IMG/VR virus record: IMGVR_UViG_3300042988_002854
Location: 1-44,269 of that record
Length of the DNA stretch: 44,269 bases
Direction: 5' to 3' (one strand)
Origin: a virus
Shown here: piece after piece, positions 24,931 to 32,814 of the stretch
How positions within the stretch are numbered: position 1 is the first letter of the stretch
Layout of the letters: each line of letters starts with the position of its first letter
Notes under the pieces: model-generated
The model's input: the letters and a program-made list of their open reading frames with translations, nothing else
What the model was told of the DNA's origin: nothing
Database searches by the model: none
Translations under genes and position numbers: made by a program

Positions 24931-26168
24931 TCGGCGACGGCAAGATCGCCAAACTTCGCGCCATCATTGGCGCGTTTCGCTTCTTGGCCGGTGTAGTCCT
25001 GCCAGCGGCGAACGATCACATCCACGTACTTGGGATCAAGCTCTATCAGGCGCGCACGACGTCCTGATTTTTCGCAGGCAATCAGCGTCGAGCCGGAGCC
25101 GCCAAAGGGATCAAGCACGAGATCCTTGGTCTTGCTGCTGTTACGCACTGCGCGCTCTACCAACTCCACCGGCTTCATGGTCGGATGCAGATCGTTCTTC
25201 TGCGGCTTCTTGATCTGCCAGACGTCACCCTGATCACGGGCGCCGCACCAGAAGTGATCGACGCCATCGCGCCAGCCGTACAGGATCGGTTCGTACTGGC
25301 GCTGGTAATCGGCGCGGCCGAGCGTGAAGGTGTTCTTGGCCCAGATGATGAACGTTGACCACTTGCCACCGGCGGCACGGAAGGCGGACTGCAGCGTATC
25401 CAGTTCCGACGAACTCATGGCGATGTAGACCGCACCCTTGGTGTGGGTCAGGATGTTGGTGCAGGCATCTGTCAGGAAGCTGCCGAAGCTCTCGCCCAGG
25501 TTGTCATTCAAGATCGGGCGGTTCTTGCCGCGCATCTTGTCCTTGGCAGTGTTGGCATAGTTCACGTTGTACGGCGGATCGGTGAACGTCATGTCCATCA
25601 GTTCCTCACCCAGCAAGGTCTTGAAATCATCGGCCTTGGCAGCATCGCCGCACAGTACCTTGTGCTCGCCGAGAATCCAGATGTCACCCGTCTTGGAGAT
25701 GGGCGCTTCCGTGATCTCGGGTACGGCATCGTCATCGGTCAATCCATCTTTGCTGGCCTCATCACCCGCGATCAAGGCTTCCCACTCGTCCTGCGAGAAA
25801 CCGGTCAGACCGAGATCAAATCCAGCTTCCTGCAACTCAGCCAATTCGACGCCGAGCAATTCATCTTCCCAAGAGGCGTTCTCACCGATCTTGTTGTCGG
25901 CCAGGATCAATGCGCGGCGCTGGGTATCGGTCAGATGGTCCATCGGTACGACCGGCACCTCGGCCATGCCGAGCTTGCGCGCGGCCAGCAAACGACCATG
26001 ACCGGCGATCACATTGTTCTTGCCATCGATCAGGATGGGCGCACCCCAGCCAAACTCACGGATGCTGGCGGCGATCTGGGCCACCTGTGCGTCCGAATGC
26101 TGCTTGGCATTGCGGGCATACGGGATCAGCGAGTCGATTGCACGGTAGTGAATCTGCAAGGTGTTCAT
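24912..26168 (-). CDS. ParB-like nuclease-domain DNA methyltransferase (amino-MTase, beta class)
   Basis: The 418-aa protein has an N-terminal ParB/Srx-like domain (IDSLIPYARNAKQHSDAQVAQIAASIREFGWGAPILIDGKNNVIAGHGRLLAARKL, residues 5-60). A class beta N6-adenine/N4-cytosine methyltransferase follows, with DPPY near residue 200 before the AdoMet motif DPFGGSGST near residue 364. Such proteins are widespread in phages and mark phage DNA against host restriction or alter host methylation. No cognate nuclease gene is adjacent. The start at 26168 has a weak ribosome site; 26174 is possible. A strong terminator lies immediately upstream, so a separate promoter may be needed. Confidence 0.9.
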   Translation of the reverse strand: MNTLQIHYRAIDSLIPYARNAKQHSDAQVAQIAASIREFGWGAPILIDGKNNVIAGHGRLLAARKLGMAEVPVVPMDHLTDTQRRALILADNKIGENASWEDELLGVELAELQEAGFDLGLTGFSQDEWEALIAGDEASKDGLTDDDAVPEITEAPISKTGDIWILGEHKVLCGDAAKADDFKTLLGEELMDMTFTDPPYNVNYANTAKDKMRGKNRPILNDNLGESFGSFLTDACTNILTHTKGAVYIAMSSSELDTLQSAFRAAGGKWSTFIIWAKNTFTLGRADYQRQYEPILYGWRDGVDHFWCGARDQGDVWQIKKPQKNDLHPTMKPVELVERAVRNSSKTKDLVLDPFGGSGSTLIACEKSGRRARLIELDPKYVDVIVRRWQDYTGQEAKRANDGAKFGDLAVADQATIL

Positions 26169-26183
26169 CGGCATCCAGGAATG

Positions 26184-26216
26184 AAAAAACCCGCCGCGAG
26201 TCGAGCTCAGGGCGGG
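26184..26216 (-). terminator. Intrinsic terminator upstream of the methyltransferase gene
   Basis: On the minus strand CCCGCC (26211-26216) pairs with GGCGGG (26190-26195), followed by TTTTTT (26184-26189). The loop contains an extra GAGCTC-type pairing. It ends 15 bp before the methyltransferase ATG, so it stops or limits transcription coming from the right. Confidence 0.7.
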
Positions 26217-26402
26217 CTTGGGGTCTGGGTGAACATTGCAAAACTGGTTTGATCCAGTGCTTGCAACGCTGTCCAGAAGATAGCCGAAATAGTAGTGCAA
26301 AACCCCGTCATGTGTTGCAAGCCAAAAGGACGGTTTGTGCCGTGCATGCACGCAACAATGCAATTTGCGCCGCTCGTTGGTGCCAAATTCCTACGAATCC
26401 CC
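26217..26402. other. Noncoding interval with repeated TTGCAA motifs between two terminators
   Basis: No gene was seen here. TTGCAA occurs at 26236, 26261 and 26315, with GTGCAA at 26295 and related ATGCAATTTGC near 26360. The interval lies between the toxin-antitoxin terminator and the one before the methyltransferase. It could be a regulatory or protein-binding region, or a short untranslated RNA ending at 26184. None of this is proven. Confidence 0.3.
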
Positions 26403-26430
26403 CAAAACGACAAAGCCGCCCGAAGGCGGC
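26403..26430 (-). terminator. Intrinsic terminator of the toxin-antitoxin operon
   Basis: GCCGCC-CGAA-GGCGGC (26415-26430) forms a stable tetraloop hairpin, followed on the minus strand by the T-rich TTTGTCGTTTT. It lies 25 bp after the HTH gene stop codon. Confidence 0.75.
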
Positions 26431-26455
26431 CTGTTGGTCGTGGCAGCGTGCGCTA

Positions 26456-26830
26456 TTACCCCAGCGTCGCGACCATCTCGATTCTTGGGGCAACGGACTG
26501 CACAACCTTCTGAATCCCATGTCCCGGATTGGCTTCGCGGCGTGACACGACCAAGCCCATTTTTTCAAGAAGGCCGACATCCTTGGTGATTGCCGATCGA
26601 TTGCGATGCAGACGATGTGTCAGTTCATTGATCGACTTTGCTTCGGTCATCACTTCCAGCATCAGTCGGCGACGAGCCTCCGAGAGAACGGTGAACATTC
26701 TCTGCGGATCTTCGAACGACAACGTGACCTTGCCTTCAAACGGCTGCCCATGATCAGCTCGCCGAGCAGCATCCTTGGCCCGCGAGAAAAATCCAGCGAC
26801 ATCATCCGTGCGAATAATCACTTTGGTCAT
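26456..26830 (-). CDS. HTH (MarR/ArsR-like) antitoxin partner of DUF6516 protein
   Basis: This 124-aa protein has a C-terminal winged-helix region (MFTVLSEARRRLMLEVMTEAKSINELTHRLHRNRSAITKDVGLLEKMGLVVSRR). The N-terminus (DDVAGFFSRAKDAARRADHGQPFEGKVTLSFEDPQ) is typical of the HTH proteins encoded next to DUF6516 proteins. It probably binds the toxin and represses the operon. It overlaps the toxin gene by 4 nt. A terminator follows directly. The antitoxin role is inferred from family association. Confidence 0.75.
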   Translation of the reverse strand: MTKVIIRTDDVAGFFSRAKDAARRADHGQPFEGKVTLSFEDPQRMFTVLSEARRRLMLEVMTEAKSINELTHRLHRNRSAITKDVGLLEKMGLVVSRREANPGHGIQKVVQSVAPRIEMVATLG

Positions 26831-27159
26831 GATTTTTTACCTCCTGTGGGTTGCACTATCGACAACCACTCCTGCTGGAACCGCTCCAGCGTTGCCTCGT
26901 AACTTTCAAATTCAACAGCCTCAACCTTGCCCATGAAATGCCGGTGATGGTAGTCATGGGCATTGTCGAACCCAAGAACCCGTCCGTTGTCCCCGCTGTA
27001 CATGGCATGGTTGATATACGCCAGGTTATAGCGGGTAACGACCGTCTCGCCCTTGACCCTGTAGCCCCAGACCTCGTAGCTCAACAATCCGCCGCCGGAT
27101 TTCGGTTTGAGTTCAAAACGCTCCTTCTCGAGCAGGGATTCTTTGGGCGTCTTGGCCAT
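26827..27159 (-). CDS. DUF6516 (TumE-like) putative toxin
   Basis: This 110-aa basic protein has the DUF6516 signature: a beta-rich start (LLSYEVWGYRVKGETVVTRYNLAYIN) then RVLGFDNAHDYHHRHFMGKVEAVEFESYEATLERFQQEW. The FDN and the HHRH cluster are the conserved residues. The family is described as the toxin half of toxin-antitoxin pairs, always beside an HTH gene. Here it is first in the operon, with its own promoter and an operator-like repeat. The biochemical target is not readable from sequence. Confidence 0.75.
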   Translation of the reverse strand: MAKTPKESLLEKERFELKPKSGGGLLSYEVWGYRVKGETVVTRYNLAYINHAMYSGDNGRVLGFDNAHDYHHRHFMGKVEAVEFESYEATLERFQQEWLSIVQPTGGKKS

Positions 27160-27161
27160 TG

Positions 27162-27215
27162 GGCATACACAGTTCAGGTGTGCCTAACAATAGCACATCT
27201 GCTAGCGTTTGTCAC
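27162..27215 (-). promoter_or_regulatory. Toxin-antitoxin promoter with overlapping operator-like inverted repeat
   Basis: On the minus strand -35 GTGACA (27210-27215), a 17-bp spacer and -10 TATTGT (27187-27192), preceded by TGC as an extended -10. The inverted repeat GGCATACAC (27162-27170) / GTGTGCC (27178-27184) covers the expected transcription start, a good place for autorepression. The -35 overlaps the stop of the upstream DUF6362 gene. Confidence 0.6.
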
Positions 27216-27601
27216 TTGGCGTTGAGATGATCAGCCACCACCTGCATGGCCAGTTTCCAGTGGCGCCATGCCGTCGTCCGATCGCAGCCAAAACGCCGAC
27301 CGATTTGATGCCATTCGTATCCGTTGGCGCGCATCCAGACCAGATGCCGGCGCTCGACGGCCAGCCATTGCACCCAGCACATCGTCTCCAGCATCTGGTC
27401 GACCGCAACCGGGTCAGGCGGGAAGCGGCGCAACGGGGCATCGTCATCCGCATAGCGCTCCCACTCCTGGCGCACGATGGTTGGCCACAGGCTGAAGTAG
27501 CCCTGCACCCGAACGGGCGGCAGGCGGCGCGCCGTCGCCACAGCATCCTGAAACCGGCTGGCGACGTCTTCAATATCCCAGGTGGTCGGCGTGCTACCCA
27601 T
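27212..27601 (-). CDS. DUF6362 family protein
   Basis: This 129-aa protein has the family pattern: WDIEDVASRFQDAVATARRLPPVRVQGYFSLWPTIVRQEWERY, a linker, then a C-terminal HTH-like end (GYEWHQIGRRFGCDRTTAWRHWKLAMQVV). Such proteins are common in early regions of proteobacterial phages. The HTH suggests DNA binding, but the role is unknown. ATG at 27601 has GGAG 9 nt upstream and overlaps the previous gene by 8 nt. Confidence 0.8.
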   Translation of the reverse strand: MGSTPTTWDIEDVASRFQDAVATARRLPPVRVQGYFSLWPTIVRQEWERYADDDAPLRRFPPDPVAVDQMLETMCWVQWLAVERRHLVWMRANGYEWHQIGRRFGCDRTTAWRHWKLAMQVVADHLNAK

Positions 27602-27797
27602 GGTGACGCTCTCCGTAGAGTCGCTGTCCCAGTCGGCGTATGAATTCGCGCTCCATGAAGTCAAGACGGGCATCGTCTTCGGCCACCACCAGGATGTGCT
27701 GCTCTTGCCATCCATCGCGTTTGATCGCATCCAGATCCGGGCTGCTACCTTGCGCCCGTCCCAAGGGGCAACGATAGGGAGATGCTGGAATTTTCAT
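27594..27797 (-). CDS. Small hypothetical phage protein
   Basis: A 67-aa protein begins MKIPASPYRCPLGRAQGSSPD and continues HILVVAEDDARLDFMEREFIRRLGQRLYG. ATG at 27797 follows a strong GGAGG and lies 1 bp after the resolvase stop. It overlaps the DUF6362 gene by 8 nt. I do not recognise a family. The tight packing and ribosome site make it a likely real gene. Confidence 0.65.
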   Translation of the reverse strand: MKIPASPYRCPLGRAQGSSPDLDAIKRDGWQEQHILVVAEDDARLDFMEREFIRRLGQRLYGERHHG

Positions 27798-27798
27798 G

Positions 27799-28263
27799 TC
27801 ACACCTCCTGCGTATCGATGGCCCAGTGCAGCAGCGCCAGCGCATCGGCTTCGTTGTCGTCGCTCACTGGATGCGATTGAGTGCGCATGGCCGCGACCAT
27901 TTCCTCCTTGCTTGCGTTGCCTTTGCCGGTCGCATGCTTCTTGATCGTGCCGACCGGCACGCCCTGGTAAGGAATGTTGTGGTGCTCGCACCAAGCGGTG
28001 AGCGTGGCCATCAGACCGCCATACACATGCGCGGCATCCACGCCGGCATGCCGGCGAACCTCTTCGAAGTACACAGACTGGATGTCGCCTGCAATCGCAT
28101 TGATTTCCGACAGCCAGCGTTTGAAGCGCAGGAAGCGCATCCCGCCGCCCTCGAAGCGTTGCGGTCGAAAGCTGACGAAGCCGTGGGCGATGGCGCCATC
28201 ACGCGGCTTCAATGCCCAGCCAGTGGTAGTGCCCAGATCCAGGGCCAGGGTTGCTTCTGTCAT
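27799..28263 (-). CDS. RuvC-like Holliday junction resolvase / RNase H-fold nuclease
   Basis: The 154-aa protein has the RNase H fold signature of phage RuvC-like resolvases: first acidic residue in ATLALDLGTTTGWAL (D9), VYFEEVRRHAGVDAAHVYGGLMATLTAWCE (E67), GVPVGTIKKHATGKGNASKEEM and the C-terminal DDNEADALALLHWA (acidic pair at about 136-140). It probably clears branched DNA before packaging. ATG at 28263 is used, with AAGGA upstream. ATG at 28281 is an alternative. Confidence 0.88.
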   Translation of the reverse strand: MTEATLALDLGTTTGWALKPRDGAIAHGFVSFRPQRFEGGGMRFLRFKRWLSEINAIAGDIQSVYFEEVRRHAGVDAAHVYGGLMATLTAWCEHHNIPYQGVPVGTIKKHATGKGNASKEEMVAAMRTQSHPVSDDNEADALALLHWAIDTQEV

Positions 28264-28406
28264 GGTGTCAGTCCTTGTCATTTTTGGCTGGCCTGACACA
28301 TCGGACACTGCTTGACGTAACTTCCCGTGAGGCGCGCACGCGCACGCGTATAGAGAGTTATGTGCAAAAACGTCAGATGCGTCAGGCCGCATGGTTTTCA
28401 TGGAGA

Positions 28407-30716
28407 TCAGTTGTCGGCATAGGGGGTATAGGCAGGCGTGGGCGGGTGTTTGAGGCCTACGCCCTGGAAACCCCGCACGCCCATGCTGTTGCGCCACTTC
28501 TCCACGCCGCGCGTGATGAGCAGGTCGGAGAACCGGCGCTGCGAGCCGATGAATTCGCCGGCCGACTCCGCCCATTGCTTCCAGTCGGTAAACAGTTCGG
28601 CTGTCAGCGACTTGGCATTCACCGTGAATACACAGCGTTCCTCGAGCCAACGGCCCATGGCATCTTCAGAGTCGAAATATTCCTCGGTGGCCGACACCAC
28701 ACTGGCCGGCGGCTTCAAGCCATCCCGCTGCCACGCAAGGCAGCCGGCCACGGCCCAGGCCAAAATCCCATCGCGTTCGGCGAGCAACTTTTCGGTCAAT
28801 CGACCATCACGCCGTTCGGGCGGAATCGTCACCGTGAACGGAACCATGTGCATTCGCCGTTTCATCGCCTCATCGATATTGCGAATGGCCGGCTTGTGGT
28901 TGCCGACAATGACCGGCTTGAACTGCGGCGTGTACTCGAAGAAGTCCTGTCGCATGAAGCGCGCCGAAATCTTGTCGCCACCCGTGATGGCCTTCACCTT
29001 GGACTCATTCAAACGCCGTCCCTGTTCAGTTTCGATCGCCGTCACAAAGCGCGCACCACGCAGCCCCGCCAGATCGGTCGGATGGCGGTCGCCTCGCGTT
29101 TCGACGAACGTATCCATCGACGCAGTGGCCGCGTAATCACCAAGGATGGTACTGATCACGTTGGCGAACACGCTCTTTCCGTTGGCACCGGTGCCGTACA
29201 GGAAGAACAGCGCGTGGGCACTGGTGACACCGGTCAGGCAATAGCCGACCATGCGCTGCAGGTAGGCTTGTAGATCACCATCGCCACCGGTGACGTCGGA
29301 TAGGAAAGCCATCCATTGCGGGCAATCGCCGCCTGGCGTGGCCGTCGTGATCTTGGTCATCCGATCGGTCCGATCATTCGCGCGCTTGCGACCGGTCTTG
29401 AGATCAACAGCGCCACCGGGGGTGTTGAGCAACCACGGATCGGCATCCCATTCCTCGGTCGTAGCCGCATGCCGCCGATCTGCCCGCGCCAGCCGCTCCA
29501 CGCCACCGACCGTGCTGGAACTGGCGAGCTTGGCTGCGATCTTGGGGTTGCCCGCCTTCAATGCCGCGTGGCGGCAGACGCTGCGAATCAGGTCCGTGGC
29601 GGCGAGCGTGTCCTCGGTGCGCCAGCGGCAGCCGTCCCACACCAGCCAGCGACCCCATGTCGCCACATAACGCCAGTCACGGTGATAGCGGCGTGTAAAT
29701 GCCAGCGCCAGCGCATCTTCAGTACCCCACACGGACTCATCACTGCTGACCACCGGCTCGGCGTCATCGGTGACGTCATGCATCTGCAGGCGCGGGCCAT
29801 GCGCGAGGAAGGTTCCCACGTCAAAGCCTTCCAAGATGGCATCGGCTGCGTCCCACCCTTCGGCAGCCTCCTCTGGCGGGTAGAGGATGTGACAGGTTCG
29901 CCCACCGGCAGACAGGATTGCCTGCGCGGCCTGCGCCGCGTAATCCCAGCCCGGCTTGTCACGGTCAGGCCAGATCAGTACGGCCTTACCGGACAGCGGT
30001 GACCAGTCAGTCTTGTCCACCGGAGCGTTTGCACCATGCATCGCGGTGGTGGCCGCGATCCCAGCGTCAATCAAGGCCTGCGCGCATTTCTCGCCTTCGA
30101 CCAGTACGACCTGCGCGGCGCTGACTATGCCCGGCTGGTTGTAGAGCGGACGCGGATCGGGTGGTGCCATCTTGCGGCGCTTGGCATCCCACGGACGGAA
30201 CTCCTTGCGTTGACCGGGTGGGTCATAGCGATAGACGACTGCGATCAGTTGGCCACTGGCATCCAGGTAGTCCCATTTCGCGGTCGCAGGACCGAGGTCA
30301 TCGATGGCAGCGCTGCGCCGTGACCTGGCCGCCCGAGTCGGCGCCAGACTGGAGCGCCCGACAAGTTCAGAGCAGAAGGTGAGCAGGCGCGGAAAGTCTG
30401 TACGCGCGTCGATTTGTTGATTGCCCGCGATCACGTCGAAGATGTCACCGCCTTCACCGCTTTGGCGGTCCGTCCACAGGCCCGCCTTGTCGCCAGAGAG
30501 AACGATCTCCAAGCTGTCACCTGGGCTCCCAAGCACATCGCCGATATGAAACTTTCCACGCCGTACCTTGCCGGCCGGGAACAATGTGACCAGCACCGAC
30601 TCGAGCCGCCTCAGCAGCGCGCTCCGGATTTCATCGCGCAACGCCGCCGGGTCCTGCGTAACCGGGAATTGGCAGTCATTAAAGTCGAGCGGGTCGTGAC
30701 CTGCAGTTTCAGTCAT
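28407..30716 (-). CDS. Primase-helicase: Toprim domain plus D5/SF3 helicase
   Basis: This protein of about 769 aa is a phage/plasmid replication protein. A Toprim-like domain (VVLVEGEKCAQALIDAGI, then LIWPDRDKPG) spans about residues 195-280. A D5 N-like region follows around 350-470. The SF3 helicase has Walker A GTGANGKSVF near residue 508, then RFVTAIETEQGRRLNESKVKAITGGDKISARFM and VIVGNHKPAIRNIDEAMKRRMHMVPF. It should prime and unwind at the phage origin. The ATG at 30716 has GGAGGG 6-7 nt upstream. The 143-bp gap after it (28264-28406) shows no gene. Confidence 0.92.
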   Translation of the reverse strand: MTETAGHDPLDFNDCQFPVTQDPAALRDEIRSALLRRLESVLVTLFPAGKVRRGKFHIGDVLGSPGDSLEIVLSGDKAGLWTDRQSGEGGDIFDVIAGNQQIDARTDFPRLLTFCSELVGRSSLAPTRAARSRRSAAIDDLGPATAKWDYLDASGQLIAVVYRYDPPGQRKEFRPWDAKRRKMAPPDPRPLYNQPGIVSAAQVVLVEGEKCAQALIDAGIAATTAMHGANAPVDKTDWSPLSGKAVLIWPDRDKPGWDYAAQAAQAILSAGGRTCHILYPPEEAAEGWDAADAILEGFDVGTFLAHGPRLQMHDVTDDAEPVVSSDESVWGTEDALALAFTRRYHRDWRYVATWGRWLVWDGCRWRTEDTLAATDLIRSVCRHAALKAGNPKIAAKLASSSTVGGVERLARADRRHAATTEEWDADPWLLNTPGGAVDLKTGRKRANDRTDRMTKITTATPGGDCPQWMAFLSDVTGGDGDLQAYLQRMVGYCLTGVTSAHALFFLYGTGANGKSVFANVISTILGDYAATASMDTFVETRGDRHPTDLAGLRGARFVTAIETEQGRRLNESKVKAITGGDKISARFMRQDFFEYTPQFKPVIVGNHKPAIRNIDEAMKRRMHMVPFTVTIPPERRDGRLTEKLLAERDGILAWAVAGCLAWQRDGLKPPASVVSATEEYFDSEDAMGRWLEERCVFTVNAKSLTAELFTDWKQWAESAGEFIGSQRRFSDLLITRGVEKWRNSMGVRGFQGVGLKHPPTPAYTPYADN

Positions 30717-30945
30717 GGCTGCCCTCCACACGATTGGCAGGGTCACCATGCAGGTCCTGCCAGGCCGACAACTCGGACAACTTGAAGCGGATCAGGCGTC
30801 CGATCCGGTAGTGCGGAATCAGCAGCTTGGTGCGCTGCGCCGCATTGGTGAGGTAGTACATCGGCAGGTTCAGCGTGTAGGCCGCCTCGCGCGCATCGAT
30901 GAAGGGCTCGCCAATCGGCACCAGTGACGAATGGGAATTACTCAT
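30709..30945 (-). CDS. Small helix-turn-helix protein (AlpA/excisionase-like)
   Basis: This 78-aa protein contains PFIDAREAAYTLNLPMYYLTNAAQRTKLLIPHYRIGRLIRFKLSELSAWQ, the MerR/AlpA-type HTH with RIGRLIRFKLSEL, as in excisionases and small phage regulators. It could be a replication accessory or a regulator. The gene overlaps both neighbours (4 nt and 8 nt), so it is made together with the primase. Confidence 0.75.
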   Translation of the reverse strand: MSNSHSSLVPIGEPFIDAREAAYTLNLPMYYLTNAAQRTKLLIPHYRIGRLIRFKLSELSAWQDLHGDPANRVEGSHD

Positions 30946-31679
30946 GGCGTAGTCCTCCAGCAGCGCTCTGCCCATGCGCAGAACTTGCATTCGAAGTGGG
31001 TGGAGTCGGAGAAACTGCGTGGCAGTAGCTCACCAGCCTCGGTGGCCTGAATGACGCGAGCCGCACGGTCCGACATGCGCTGCGCTAGGCCGGCATCGAA
31101 GGGGATCAGTTCGGCGTAGATCTCCATCGTGTCCGCGTTCACGGCGGTGAACAGCGCCGGATGGTCATGCAGCGTCAGGTAGCCCTGATACAGCGCGACC
31201 TGCGCGGCATAGATCGGTTTGGCTACAGCCAGGCCTTGCTTTTCCAACTCACGCCAGGACTTGGCGCCCAGGCACTTGTTTTCCCAAAGGGCTGGATAGG
31301 CGAAGCCTTCGGGGCCGCCGATCAAGACGCCGTCGACATGCCCGCGCAGCCGGCCGCCCGCCACCGAAAATCCGAACTGGTGGCCGTTGGCGTCTTCAGT
31401 CTTGAGGCTGAAACCCGCCAGTCGCAGCCAGCGGATGACCATGTCTTCCGTGTGGTGACCGCGCTCGAAGATGCGCAGCAGACGGCCACTGAACGCCCGG
31501 CCATCGTCGACCGGTGCCTTGGCATATTCATACTGTAGTTGCCGCTCGCAGGCTGCACCCAGGCGCGATGCACCGATATATTCGCGCGCTGGTGTCACAT
31601 CGCGCTCTTGCTCCAGCGCGCGATCCAGCAGTGCCTCGACGCGCCCAGACAGGCTGGCTGATGAATTGAAATCCAGCAT
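30942..31679 (-). CDS. PD-(D/E)XK nuclease, Cas4/RecB-like with C-terminal cysteines
   Basis: The 245-aa protein has GASRLGAACERQLQYEYA with a cysteine, HTEDMVIRWLRLAGF, the nuclease core GHVDGVLIG...YPALWENKCLG (D, ExK) and a C-terminal HFECKFCAWAERCW. The arrangement of one early and three late cysteines fits a 4Fe-4S cluster as in Cas4/AddB-type exonucleases. It probably resects DNA for recombination with the SSB-like and RecA-like products. The ATG at 31679 follows GGAGG. A GTG at 31682 is possible. Confidence 0.87.
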   Translation of the reverse strand: MLDFNSSASLSGRVEALLDRALEQERDVTPAREYIGASRLGAACERQLQYEYAKAPVDDGRAFSGRLLRIFERGHHTEDMVIRWLRLAGFSLKTEDANGHQFGFSVAGGRLRGHVDGVLIGGPEGFAYPALWENKCLGAKSWRELEKQGLAVAKPIYAAQVALYQGYLTLHDHPALFTAVNADTMEIYAELIPFDAGLAQRMSDRAARVIQATEAGELLPRSFSDSTHFECKFCAWAERCWRTTP

Positions 31680-32167
31680 CACTTCACCTCCCAGGGTAGG
31701 TCGTCCTTCATGTCGCCAAACGGGTGGTCAGCCGGTTCCCGAATCGGGTCGCTCACGGTTTCGGTTGCCGGAATGCGCACCGGCGGGTACTTGCTGCGCT
31801 CGTGCTGCGCAGCCATTTCGTCCACGTAGGCCGTGACGATGGCATCAATCACCTTCAGTGCCTCGGCTTCCGTGTACGCGCCCAGCGGCTTGTCAAAGCC
31901 GATGGCATCAGCGGCCTCTCCGAAAAACTTCAGGCACATGCGCATCGCAGCATGCTCCAGAGGTGTGGCATCAACCATGGCGCCCTCCGGTGGCAGGTCG
32001 GAATCGAGCGCACGCGTCCAGTTGCCATAGAGCTTGTGAAACGCGTCCTGGCAGCGGCGCGAGCAAAACGCCCAGTCGATGGGATAGCGCCGGGGGTCGG
32101 CAATTCGGTGACGGTTGTCCGTGTGGCCGAACCCCCGGGCCTGGCGTGAGCAGACCCAACATTTCAT
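31679..32167 (-). CDS. DUF6511 family phage protein
   Basis: This 162-aa protein begins MKCWVCSRQARGFGHTDNRH and continues YPIDWAFCSRRCQDAFHKLYGNW. It thus has a small treble-clef type zinc site (CxxC...CxxxC) at the N-terminus, the DUF6511 pattern. The C-terminal half is acidic and helical. The function is unknown. It always lies in replication/recombination operons of this phage type, as here between nuclease and SSB-like genes. A strong GGGGAGG precedes it. Confidence 0.78.
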   Translation of the reverse strand: MKCWVCSRQARGFGHTDNRHRIADPRRYPIDWAFCSRRCQDAFHKLYGNWTRALDSDLPPEGAMVDATPLEHAAMRMCLKFFGEAADAIGFDKPLGAYTEAEALKVIDAIVTAYVDEMAAQHERSKYPPVRIPATETVSDPIREPADHPFGDMKDDLPWEVK

Positions 32168-32179
32168 TGGTCCTCCCCA

Positions 32180-32794
32180 TCACTGCGCCCAGGCGGGCTT
32201 ACCGGACACGGGCGCACGCTGAGGTGCGGCCTGATGGGATGCCGGCTGCACAGGTGCTGTCGATCCACCCTTGGATGGAACGCCCATCAAGGCGCCGTAG
32301 TCCTTGTGATCCGGTTCAACGGCCACCTTGACCACATTGCGGTCCTCGCCTTTGGAGTCTTTCTCAACATCCACACGGGCGATGAACTCGATGCCGTCCA
32401 GATCGGCAAAGCTGTTGATGCGCCGGGCCGCAGCGGCTTGCGCGCTGTTATCCTGGGGATGGACATTGCGGGCACTGTTGAGGGCTGCGCGAATGAAGCT
32501 GCGCCCCATTTGCCCCCAGGTGGGTCCCTTCTTGGAGTGCAGGCCGACGTTCGACCACATCTTGCGTTTGGCGTAGGGGCCGCCCGTCACCACAAACTCG
32601 CAGGCCAGATACACCGCGCCGGTATCGAAGGATTCCGTCGCGTAGCCACCGGTCCAGCCCTGCGTGTGGTCATCGTGGCCACCCGGCTTGATGGTCATGC
32701 GTACCGGCACGATGGTGCCTTTGGGGATCAGGTCAAAGCCGCCTTGCTGGGCGTCGGCGTCGTTGAAGTCATTCCAATTGCTGGTCGTGTTCAT
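32180..32794 (-). CDS. DUF669 family protein, SSB-like
   Basis: This 204-aa protein has the DUF669 pattern: WNDFNDADAQQGGFDLIPKGTIVPVRMTIKPGG, YLACEFVVTGGPYAKRKMWSNVGLHS, IEFIARVDVEKDSKGEDRNVVKVAVEPDHKDY, and a disordered P/A/Q-rich tail ending KPAWAQ. DUF669 proteins are thought to bind single-stranded DNA and sit beside a RecA-like ATPase, as here. The acidic tail usual for SSBs is absent. ATG at 32794 has AAGGA upstream. Confidence 0.82.
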   Translation of the reverse strand: MNTTSNWNDFNDADAQQGGFDLIPKGTIVPVRMTIKPGGHDDHTQGWTGGYATESFDTGAVYLACEFVVTGGPYAKRKMWSNVGLHSKKGPTWGQMGRSFIRAALNSARNVHPQDNSAQAAAARRINSFADLDGIEFIARVDVEKDSKGEDRNVVKVAVEPDHKDYGALMGVPSKGGSTAPVQPASHQAAPQRAPVSGKPAWAQ

Positions 32795-32814
32795 GTTCAA
32801 TTCCTTGGTATGGT

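Noticed and set aside
30709-30945. The small HTH protein as the excisionase for the integrase
   Set aside because: It has the AlpA/Xis-like fold, but it lies 10 kb from the integrase inside the replication operon and is coupled to the primase. Serine integrases also do not generally use that type of excisionase.
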